Positions 54,301 through 64,000 of a DNA stretch of 64,000 bases are shown in pieces. The stretch covers positions 69,953,712 to 70,017,711 of the forward strand of contig OY740769.1 of assembly GCA_963513935.1 (NCBI GenBank), read 5' to 3'. The first letter of the stretch is position 1. Each line of letters begins with the position of its first letter. The DNA comes from Aphrophora alni (Eukaryota > Arthropoda > Insecta > Hemiptera > Aphrophoridae). The position numbers were made by a program, and so were the translations under genes. The notes under the pieces are model-generated. The model had not been told where the DNA came from, did no database searches, and saw only the letters and a list, made by a program, of their open reading frames with translations.

Positions 54301-55482
54301 AGTACCATTAATACGTTGCAAAACTTATAAAGTTAGAATTGGTTTTATTGGGAAAATATTATCACATAATTATCACATGATAAATATTATCACAAAATTT
54401 ATCAAGTTTTTTTTTAGAATAATAAATTACCTATATTTTTCCGAAGAGACGGGAAAGGTTTATGCACCATTAGAAGCCCTTACGTAACTCCTGATTCAAC
54501 TGGATTACTCACTGAACCCAAAACCAAATATCTTCTCTAGGAACAAGTGTACCTCAGAAATTACTGTGTTGCCACATTGATACCTTTTTTCATTATTGAC
54601 GTGTAAAATAATTTTACCTAACAAATTCACAAGGGCCGCGTTATGCCAGTGTCAATAGTTTTTATCATCTTGAACATGATGTCATGGGTGAGAGGTAACC
54701 AGTCTCTTCGTCCAGCCTTCTTATACGCAAAATTAATTTTTAATCTTAAAAAATTAACTGGTGTAATTTCAACCAGTTGCTAATACTTTTGACTGGTCAA
54801 TATAGCAATTTAATTACCGTCTAAGGTTTAGCTAATTTGACATAACTTTCCAATATAGTGGTTTACGCATCTAATATATTGATATTAAATTCATAGACTT
54901 TAATTTTGTAAACATTAACTCTAGACTTTGTCAGATTCATCTTTACTTTAGAATCTATACAGCATTACAAATTTCTCAACTATACTTCTGAAACCAAATT
55001 TAGAAATCATCGCAAATACTTAGATTTCCCGTTAATAACTCTATTACAGTTAGAGTGGAAATATTTTATGATTTTATTTAGGTGTATTTGGTGTTGACAA
55101 TCAATATCAAACTTATGTGCCCTATGTTACACACTAAGGCAAATGAAATTCTGTGGTATTGTAGATAATTGTTGTAGAAAGCTTAAGGTTGTCGAGGGCA
55201 GCAGTGGATCGTCAAGCGTAGTTTGGATTACTTTACCTTTTTAATCCAGCGCTACAGCCTTGGATTCTGTGACAATCTTTTTTTTAATCTCAAATCGAAA
55301 CTCCGTATCCAAGTCTTCATTCCTTTAAATTACCTCTTATAAATTGTAGATTTAAAACCCAGTAAATTAAAAACCGTTATCAAATTAATACTCTCAAAAC
55401 ATTTATATATTTCTTTTTACATTCCATAGAACGTACGAGGACGAAAATTAAAAACTGAAGTCATTACTTGCAAAAAATTGGT
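51381..55482. other. AT-rich DNA; weak repeat-like patch
   Basis: No gene is recognised. Frames at 52352-52543 (plus), 53432-53861 (minus) and 54260-54487 (plus) lack domains. A poly-T run lies near 52925-52938. At about 55238-55285 the phrase CGCTACAGCCTTGGATTC resembles a stretch I associate with widespread retroposon-derived repeats in which a CGCTACA is followed by CCTGGATT. That is recall only. Confidence 0.5.
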
Positions 55483-55545
55483 CTTGCAAACATTGCAAAC
55501 ATTGCAAACATTGCAAACAATTGCAAACATTGGTCTTGCAAACAA
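55483..55545. repeat. 9-bp tandem repeat (ACATTGCAA)n
   Basis: About five units of ACATTGCAA with one extra A, flanked on both sides by GGTCTTGCAAACA. The repeat sits within a 66-codon minus-strand frame, where it encodes repeated Asn-Val-Cys. I regard that as repeat-driven. Confidence 0.9.
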
Positions 55546-57287
55546 TCGTACAACTTTAAAATTAATTGGGATTGCAATCCGTTTTTTAATGTCACAAACA
55601 AATCTACTGTACGACATTAAAAAGACTGTCTAAATTTGTTCCTGTGTGCTTCAAGAGCCAATAATATTATTGAACACGCGTTGAAAAAAAATTGCATATC
55701 ATCCTAATATTTTGTGTAAGTCGTAGTTGATGTTGTACTGTAGTAAAATATTACGAATTCCAACCACTTCCTTGGTCTTCTACAATCACAGGTACTAGTA
55801 ATTGTATTTTGTTTATCCTATTAAGTTGGATTATTATTAAAATTGCGAACGAAATCAAGAATGAGATTAAAATCTGTGTTAAGTTGCTAAAAATGTAGCT
55901 TAATGTTTGTTATAATGTAACTAACGTACGTAAGCATGCAAGACATTCCATTCTGTGTGTGGCTTTAATGTTAATAAAGAACTATGTACTGAGCTGTGAG
56001 CTGTTTTCCATTTTGTTAACTTTGACGGTCCTATTAGCACACAAGATTTTATATCTAACTTTTGTTCTCCGATTCGGTAAACAAAAACATTATAACTAGA
56101 ATATTTGAAGTATGCTGACTACGCAAATTCGTTGTATTTTGTACATTACTCTAATTCGTGCGTGGTCTATTATGACCTTTTTGTAATCTTATGAAATTAG
56201 AACCAAGGTTGATATTTAATTTATTTCCATCTCAGAAAAGCCTAAAAAGGCGTGGGGAGGTAAAAAAGATCAATAGATTAATATTATACATAGATAATAT
56301 ATTTGTATAATAAGTATATGAAAATATAAATAGAAAATAGTTAATACTTCGGTACGAAGATTACATCCATATATCAGAATGAATAATATACACTAATAAT
56401 TTAAAGATGAAAATGTTTAACCGGATTAAAAAATGTCTTTCTCTAATATATTCCTGATAGAAAGTGATCATATTACGGTAGGTGAAATTGGGAATTGACA
56501 ATTTAAAAAAAAAAGTACTATTTTGTTCTCTGCCACGACACCTATGCAAATATTACACTTATTATGCTTATTATTTTGGAAAAGTCGTACTTCTTCAAAC
56601 AGACATTAAATTTTTGACGAAGTGTGCCGTACATTAAGGTTATTAAATTGAACAAATAATTTCACTGTTGTATGATGTTATTTCTTTGTTAAAACGTGTT
56701 CATTTTTTAATTACATAAACCATCCAATGTTATTAATTGAAGATATTATATTATTTAAAAGTCGCAATAACAATAAAAAAATTAATAAAAGTAAAATTAT
56801 TGGGTGGAAATATTTTATATTTAAAAAATGACACCAGCTGGGGCTAAAAACAGATGAACAAAATTAAACAAACTCCTTAGAGTCGATCTAAATACAAGCT
56901 AATAATTGAAGAAAGCTTTTAAACAATGACTGCAATACCCAATACACTTTCAGACACTGTAGATTAATGTTGTATTGTCGATTGTTAACGAATATGAATT
57001 ATAATTTAAAAACGAAATATATTTTCTTCTCAAAGTAAAGATGAAAGATTATTTGTCTTTGTCGTTTTAAAATAATACTAATTTTCGCCGTTACCGTCAT
57101 GGTTGTAATGAATATACTTTACAAATAAAGAAAAAGTAGAGCGCTGTAGTGGAGTCATCTATATTAACAAAGGAAATTTTCAATTCATAAAACAATACGA
57201 GACGTACACGTGTAAACATGAAACTACTTACATTTTAGAAACACTAGAGCACTGTGGTGAATATACAATAAAGGAAAGGATTAACCC
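55546..57287. other. AT-rich DNA, no gene seen
   Basis: Nothing supportable on either strand. Confidence 0.6.
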
Positions 57288-57289
57288 CA

Positions 57290-57480
57290 AAACCACAACA
57301 AAAAAACACTAACAACACAAAAACTGTATAGTTATGTTAGTTCTACCTTACTGTATGTACATTTCAGTAACATAGTTACCATCTTCAGAGGTTGAGTATT
57401 AAACTAACACTACATCTACATTGGTTGAACTAACTAAAGGAAGGAGTGGGGTTGATATCTCACTTGTACAACGTTTTATA
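57290..57480 (-). repeat. Repeat with hammerhead-like core, copy 2
   Basis: On the minus strand CTGAAGA (57382-57388), two bases, a perfect 5-bp hairpin GTAAC-TAT-GTTAC (57367-57379), one base and GAAA (57362-57365) recur in the same order as at 21183-21209. The flanks share AACC before the motif, and GTAC-CAG and AAGG words after it. The outer words GTGTTAGTT and AACTAACAT form an enclosing inverted pair. So the two sites look like members of one repeat family, but the extra bases flanking helix II and the GAAAT instead of GAAAC speak against an active ribozyme. Outer limits are uncertain. Confidence 0.35.
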
Positions 57481-60400
57481 AAATTTTATAGATTTAGTGT
57501 TACAAGTTACAAGTTTACATTAAAATAATAAGTTTTAGATGGAAACTAAAATGTAAGTAATAATTTATTTGAAATTTGTGAAACCCATTGAAATTTGGAA
57601 AGTTTTCAATTCATATAAATGACAACATAACAATTTCAGTAAGAGAAGACTTTTTTAGTCAGTTAAAATTTCAAGTTAAAAGATTTAAAACATAATAATA
57701 TAATTCATTTATCATTTATTTGTAACTTTTTGTTCTATTCCTAATCATTCCTCGTTCACATAAGAGTATATTAAACACAATAGAGCGCGTGAGTTCCTAG
57801 TATGATTAACCGAGTTCATGTTTTGCAATGTGCAGTGACTATTTTCAGAGGAAGCCATTTAATATGGAAAATTAAATTAAAAACTCATTCGTACATTGTG
57901 TGGCATAAATATAAACAACCTTATTCATAAGTTACATAACGATTGGTAGACGTGTTTCGCGGTGACTGAGTAACAATAACAAATCAAAAATAATCACTGA
58001 GACTAAATGGCATAGGTTGAGTTAAAACATGATCTCGCCTTGATAGAAGGGTTTTAATAATTACTTTTATATTTTGAAGATAGTCCTTGTTATAAGTTTT
58101 ATCTTTTTAAAAAAATGGATGGTACTCCAACTATCGTAGACAATGTTTAGTGAAATTAATAATAGTATAAGTATGTGAGTTGAATACAAATAAAACTTAC
58201 TGGGACTCTTATATAAAACACAATTTGGAGCATTCAGTACTCTTACAAGGAAATTATATATTTCTAAAATGATTAACAAATAAAATTTACATAAAAAAAA
58301 GTTTATTTCATGCAGAGTTGTCTTATTTTATAAAATATCTTGTTTGGTACAAGCAAATATTTAAATTTTTTAAGCGATTCTATTACATCATAATAACTGT
58401 GTTATGATAATTTTTAAGAAAGGATAAGTAGAAATATCAAGCTCATTATTTCGGAAAAGTTGGAGGTTCTTTCCGCTAATTACCTTTTTATCTAACTGTC
58501 TTACATTAAACCTGATCATTATAATAATCCGAATATAATATTTTTAAGTTCCAAAGGTCACATTTTCCCTAAAGAAAACAGAACAAGGTTAGGAATTTCT
58601 ATTCATATATTACTGGGAAACTATTTACTAAATTAGAGAATGCATTAAAGGTTCTGTTTAAACAAAATAATTTGTTTTATATGATTAAAAATTGGACATG
58701 TGGTGTTGTAGCTTCGTTTTGAGTTGATTTATACTTTTTCATTTAATTGAATAACAATGTGCATACAAGTGGGTGAATAAAAAAAAAAAACATAAATTAA
58801 AAATAACTAATAATATCTCGTTTAATCTCAGTTTTTTTTTTTTTTTTTTTTTGCTATTTAAGAGGAAACAGTTGAATTCACTAAATTAAAAGACTATTAA
58901 TCATCGTAAGATATTAATGAAAAAACTATCGTTGTCATAAAGCTAGTGATTTTCTTTGACAAAACTATTAAAAAGATCCTCAACGATCATAAATGGTTCT
59001 CTATATAAATATTTTTATCTATAAAAAAAATAATGAGTAAAATCTCGAAACAAAAAAAGATATTCAAATTGTTTGGTTAAAGTTTATGGTTATTCAGAAT
59101 GTAAACAAATATTCTAGTTTACAACTTTGCCAATAGAATTCTTGAATTATTGTTTAATAATTTATAATTGAATTATGACATTTGTATTAGAAATAAAGAA
59201 CGTTAAGTAAAATATTAAACCAAAACAATTTATTTAAATACATCTATTTAATGTTTTACGTTTGCCTGTATAAACACAGCTGATATATTTAAACTACAAA
59301 AAGTCTTTATAAAGTCAACCAGCAAAACCATTTACAATATTGATTAGAAATAAATACATTTTTAACTACATTCCATATTGGAAATTACATAATGTTAAAT
59401 CCACCTATGGTTTACAAACCGTAAAGTATACACGGACATTTAAGTTTAAGCATCTGTATTTAGACTCAGTTGTGTATTAAATAAAACTTGGATTATCCTC
59501 AATACTATGGTAAACTTCGATATAACAACTTATACTTTATAATACTACAAGCAAGTACCAACTGAATATCGACTACCGTATTTTACTATTTCATATAAAT
59601 TGTTTATATGGAATGTAAAATTAACTACTTCATATCAACATCCTGTTAGGAAATATACAAGGGCTTTTACATTAGAAATGGTACATGCACTTCCTCGCAA
59701 ACGAATATTCACAATAATACTCAAATTACAAAAATAAGAGAATATTTTGGCCATTAAGATATTTGGAATAATACCTTAAACATATTTGTACTTTCTACGT
59801 ACTATGAATATTTATCCAGCAAATACCTGACCCTTGTACAGAAGTTGTTCTGCCATCTCTGTTCCGTGGAAACAGAACTGATAGAAGTTTTGTTCTGTGT
59901 GCTTCAAAAAATTAGGTTGTATCTTGCTGGGCAGTATCCAATATCTCAGAAAGACTCGCCTGCACTAAGATGCCTTATTACTTTAACTAGAATCTATCTG
60001 ATAATCTGAATCAGCAACGCACGTTTTATGTTTTTTTAATGGCAAATGGTCATCAGATAGAGTTAATTCAGCCAACTACATTTGATTTACGGTTCTGATT
60101 ACCCTCCATTAATTTACATTCAGCCAGATCTTTTGGACGATTTCAAAAATCCTTTCATTAGAGTTCTATTAACAGTTAACGAAATAGGCAAATACTACCT
60201 ATACCTTAAGTGGAATTTTTACTCTCTCAATTCATAAACAAGACTTCTAGATTCTAAGATTTCTATTAATTCATTTTGAGTCTAGATTCATTAATGGATG
60301 CCCCGCATATTATTGGATATCAGCATAGTTTTGAAACCAGACACGTGGTTTGAAAATATACGAAATTTGACTTTATTAGATGAACTTTGATTTCCTAAAA

Positions 60401-60645
60401 CTCTCTTAAAGGTTTTTTTCTACTAGAGGCCAATTTTGTTCATGAACAGAAGACTTGCCAGACATCCTGATTTAAGGATCCACAGTCTAACCGTGTTACA
60501 TTATATTATCTTACATTAAGACCACGTAAAATTTAGTGTAATGTTGGAACGGAATGAAACAATAATAAAGACAAGTATTAATGTCTAGAGATTTTACTCT
60601 AAGAAAAGAACATAATATAACTTAATAATTGTTAAATATATATAA

Positions 60646-60650
<5 letters not shown>
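57481..60650. other. AT-rich DNA, no gene seen
   Basis: An A-run (58779-58790) and a 21-base T-run (58832-58852) lie 40 bp apart. The stretch 59830-60480 is less AT-rich and has a 55-codon frame without a start on the plus strand (about 59832-60006), but I recognise nothing in it. Confidence 0.5.

Positions 60651-60698
<48 letters not shown>
60651..60698. repeat. (AT)n microsatellite, 48 bp
   Basis: Pure alternating A and T. Confidence 0.97.
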
Positions 60699-60700
<2 letters not shown>

Positions 60701-61649
60701 CGGAATAACCATTTAAAAAATTTATTTGACTATTTAAAAAAAGAAATTTGTATATATTTTACTAAATCTGTATAGAAATTCACTGCTAGAGGGTTCGGAG
60801 TTCCTTTGCATTGTTGACTTAGTTGACTTCAAGTAGCCTCTAATCTAAAATTGATTATGACACTAGGCATATATGTAGCCAATTTTTTAGAATAATTGAA
60901 CTACTCTTAACTATTTTACGCAAAACAAATTTTTGTTTATAATCCATTGTGAAGCATTACTTAGTTTTTAACATTTACAATTTACGATATCATTTGTGAC
61001 ATTAAAGGCTATGCATATAAATAAATTGATCTTTTGAGAGAGAAATTATTTACGGTACTGGTAGTTATTAAATTTATCAACGAGTGTAAAACAATAATAA
61101 GCTGAAAATATTGTTATTGACGTTAAAATAATATAATAATAGTAAAAAATCATTGCCTTTGTCATCTCACATCCCCAAAACCAAATAAAATAAAATATAA
61201 ACTAATCGTCACTTAAAATTTCAATTAGTTGTCAATTAAAAAAATGAATAAGAACCAAGGACGACGGCCAAGAAAAAAAAAGCTTTAATTTCAATAAGGG
61301 TCAAAACTTGCTTCGTTTGTACCATAAACACGTCCTCAACATAAACCGTATTTGTTAACTTCATCACGGCGATCAAGGTCAACTTTTGATTTTTGCCAAA
61401 CTGTTTTAACATAAAAAACATAAATTCTATTAGGTAATATTGATAATATAAAATTACATTGCAACAATTAAAAATCTCATATTGTTAACCATTACTATAA
61501 CTACAGAATTTACTTAATCACAATTTTCTATTGTTAGAGCTCATTCTAAATCCAACACTCACACGCTTTGCATCCTCCTCAGGAGGCTGGCTGAAAGAAT
61601 TACATTTGCAACATTATGGGTTGTGAACACTTGATGTTAGTGAGGTTAA
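60699..61649. other. AT-rich DNA, no gene seen
   Basis: A 61-codon minus-strand frame (61236-61421) is unremarkable. Nothing else is supported. Confidence 0.6.
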
Positions 61650-62181
61650 GTGGACGCCACCATATATCGTCGGATGCCCGCGTATATGGATACAAATACC
61701 AGGGTATTTGTATACGCTTTCAGTCGTTATATAGGGCATATTTTTATCGAAATGATAGGTTTTTTTTAAAAACATTTAAATCCAGATTCCTATTTTTAAA
61801 CAGGAACTGGTGTGCATCGCATCTCTTTATTCCGTGTTATTTCTAATCTAGTTTTTTATTTTTATAACCGTTTATATTCCGATACATTAGATGGAAAATG
61901 ATGCACACGCGATTAGTTTCTACCGCGTTAATTCATTTTAAATTAGGTTCTTTAGTTTTTTTTTTTTTTTTTTTTTACAGGCGTTTATATTCCGATACAC
62001 AAATCATGCAACCAGGGTTGCATACGCGATTAGGGTCTACCGCGGTAATTGTTTTTAATATACATATTTTTTTAATTGTTATGACCGGTCGCGAAAATCA
62101 AAATTTTTATACTTGTAGGTCGATATGTCAGGTCGGACAACCACGGGGGTTGACAACCGCGTAATATATGGTGGCATCCAC
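61650..62181. mobile_element. MITE-like element, 532 bp, 18-bp TIRs
   Basis: The ends GTGGACGCCACCATATAT (61650-61667) and its reverse complement at 62164-62181 differ at one position. The interior is richer in CG dinucleotides than its surroundings, and holds two direct copies, 113 bp apart, of a unit with CGTTTATATTCCGATACA (61869 and 61982) and ACGCGATTAG-TCTACCGCG. A 21-base T-run (61956-61976) lies between them. No transposase is seen; the 76- and 88-codon frames here follow the repeats. No target-site duplication is evident, so the superfamily is unknown. Confidence 0.6.
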
Positions 62182-62668
62182 ATTCCCGTAGCTAACTAAC
62201 AGTGGACCAACCTATACACATATATACACACACACAACACACACTCTAATAAGAGTGGGTCTTTCAGTTGGTACATACAAGACTGAAATAAAACAACTTT
62301 TACAATCTGGTCTTCTGTGTTTTATTTATTAGACTTAAGTTAGACGTAAGATAAATTTATATATTAAAATAAATGTACTGCAGTGATAGACAGATTGTAT
62401 AGTATTTATAATGTTGTAAACTTCCAAATATTGTAAATGCAATCGAAAAATAAATGTATTTTTAAAATGTAACCAGACTTATTTCTGAAAATTTTACTCT
62501 GGCATTTCATGCCAAAATATTAACTTGATAAGTATCTAAGGTGTTGCTTGTATGAAAAAAGATATTTATAATTTACAAAATTAATATTCTACGTAACAAA
62601 TTATATATTACGGAAATAGACAAATTATTACGAGGTAAATCTTAAACCCCTAAAATTGCAGACTTTAC
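62182..62668. other. AT-rich DNA with short (CA)n run
   Basis: A CA-rich run lies at about 62216-62244. No gene is seen. Confidence 0.55.
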
Positions 62669-62757
62669 GATATTGTTGTGTAAAAGCTACCACAGCTGTC
62701 ATGGTCTTCTACTCTGACGTGCAATTTGTTGCGTCCAGTTGGTATGCACTGTTTTGT
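62669..62757 (-). other. Possible 89-bp exon, unidentified
   Basis: On the minus strand a pyrimidine-rich stretch ending in TTTATTTTGCAG immediately precedes an open segment predicted to encode TKQCIPTGRNKLHVRVEDH, then DSCGSFYTTIS. It ends either in TAA (62665-62667) or, one base earlier, at a GTAAAG splice donor (62668-62663). The balanced amino-acid composition is unlike the Asn/Lys/Ile/Phe-rich frames elsewhere here. I do not recognise the protein, and no neighbouring exon was found, so a chance frame or an old element remains possible. The longer 97-codon frame through 62958 would read across the acceptor site. Confidence 0.28.
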
Positions 62758-63604
62758 CTGCAAAATAAACTTTAGTATAAAACAGAATTCGTTTAAATTG
62801 GTAATTGTGTAAGACACCCTTAGACCTTGAATACTACGGTTGTGAAAAAAAAAGTGGAACACTACACGAACAAAAAGTGTAGATCCAGTTAGAATGCCTC
62901 GGGATTGCCACACCCCGAACTCTCTATGAGTCTTTGAGAAGGGAAGTATTAATTTCATACATGCTTAAGGGACCGATCCTTCTAAATCCTGCACAAGACG
63001 AGTTTTCATTCGGATAATGTGTGGTCAATAAAGCACTCAATTTTGTTTTCCTTGGAAAAACTTTTCAACATCGCCTTATAAAAAAAGGGAAGAAAAAATT
63101 AACCCCCCCCCCCCAGCCTTCGAGTACTCGTAGCGTTAGGCTTGACATGGTTAGAGACCTCTGAAGGATAAAAAGATCCAACCCGACATGAAAAAAAGTG
63201 AACACCCAGCAGGGCTCTTTCGGGATTGCCACGTACACACATAGCCTACATATCTGGCAACAATAATGAGGTTTCAACATTGGACCCAATTGTGGGGACA
63301 TGTAAAGTACATAGCCTAATACCACTGTACATTAATAGTTTTATGTACCACTTTTTAGGATTTGTACACTCCAAACATTTTAAACATCCATGTAGGAAAA
63401 TAAATTATGAAGCCTATTTACAGGACATTGTAGTCACTATAGCTCTCAGATATCAGTGAGTATATCACAGCTCAAATTTATGTTCCATTGAATTTGTCCT
63501 ACTAAAATTATATATTTTGACATCCCACACGCCATTTATTTTAGGGTTATTATGCAACAAGGCATGGTTAATCATGTATAACTTGTGTTAACAACTGTTG
63601 ATGG
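62758..63604. other. Less AT-rich DNA, no gene recognised
   Basis: A 12-base poly-C run lies at 63103-63114. The word TCGGGATTGCCAC occurs twice in the same orientation (about 62899 and 63220), which may reflect a small duplicated element. Frames of 77-97 codons here show no domain. Confidence 0.5.
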
Positions 63605-63807
63605 AATTTAATTGTGAATTCAAAAATGTTTTGATATTTGAAATCCGTTCAGTGGTTTTCGAGATACAAATGATTTAATAAAGGCGTGTCATCGCATTTC
63701 AATAAAATGCAAACGCTAATGTACATGGGTTTATTAAATTGTGTATATTTTGGGAACCGTTGAACGGATGTTAACTATCTAAAAAAAAATGAATTCACAA
63801 TTAAATT
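63605..63807. mobile_element. Foldback element, 203 bp
   Basis: The whole segment is an imperfect inverted repeat. The ends AATTTAATTGTGAATTCA (63605-63622) and 63790-63807 are exact reverse complements. Further in, ATCCGTTCAGTGGTT pairs with a copy reading ATCCGTTCAACGGTT on the other strand, and the centre is a small hairpin GCATTT-CAATA-AAATGC (63694-63710). The phrase CCGTTCAGTGGTTTTCGAG is of a type I associate with widespread insect transposon-derived repeats (recall, not checked). No coding capacity. It fits a foldback MITE. Confidence 0.65.
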
Positions 63808-64000
63808 GTCTATAAATTGGTGTATCAGAATATTACTAGAGCGATTAATAAACCAACAAAAATAGCAGTATTGTCCATACATTTCTATCAGAAATGCAGC
63901 GTACAATTAACAGCTGATCAAGTCTTATTAGTACTTATACTCAACAAAAATAGTATTATACGCGTAACGTACTCAACAAAAATTGATATATATTTTTAAC
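63808..64000. other. Window end, no gene seen
   Basis: A 60-codon plus-strand frame runs to the window edge without recognisable content. Confidence 0.5.

Overview
This is a strongly AT-rich stretch (about 70% AT by eye) of a eukaryotic nuclear genome, most likely from an arthropod and plausibly an insect. The grounds are the decayed animal-type mariner (D34D) transposase, the abundance of long (AT)n, (CT)n and (TATTA)n microsatellites, a long minisatellite, inverted-repeat elements without transposases, and the lack of any dense gene arrangement. The species cannot be fixed from the sequence. I found no intact protein-coding gene, tRNA, rRNA, CRISPR array or prokaryotic operon. Nearly all short open frames look like chance or repeat-driven frames. 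The window reads as intergenic or long-intron DNA filled with decayed transposable elements.

Layout. 0-7 kb: low-complexity AT DNA with a 245-bp (CT)n tract (2964-3208) and (AT)n tracts. 7-11.4 kb: two blocks, called R1 and R2 here, that recur in the same order and orientation at 44.5 and 50 kb. A short transposase-like fragment lies between the first pair (8742-8839, minus). 11.8-15 kb: a 3.15-kb element with about 165-bp terminal inverted repeats whose outer 51 bp are identical, flanked by TA. 15-25 kb: featureless apart from an (AT)n tract and a 260-bp foldback repeat carrying a hammerhead-like core motif (21.1-21.4 kb). 25.34-28.01 kb: a 26-copy, 102-bp tandem array with internal higher-order structure. 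28-44 kb: mostly featureless, with a 245-bp (TATTA)n array, a compound (TA)n(GA)n tract, a decayed 160-bp tandem repeat and a strong pre-miRNA-like stem-loop (38331-38426). 44.5-50.4 kb: the second R1/R2 pair, with the decayed mariner transposase between them. 50.67-51.38 kb: a less AT-rich block whose minus strand carries an integrase-like fragment. 51-61 kb: mostly featureless, with a second hammerhead-like motif (57.36 kb). 61.65-63.8 kb: a 532-bp element with short inverted termini, one weak exon candidate (62669-62757, minus) and a 203-bp foldback element.

No genes work together here. What the window records is successive mobile-element insertion, decay and tandem-repeat turnover. The best candidates for something undescribed are the TA-flanked element at 11.8-15 kb, the R1/R2 family, the 102-bp satellite, the two hammerhead-like motifs and the stem-loop at 38.3 kb. 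All were found by eye and need alignment or database searches.
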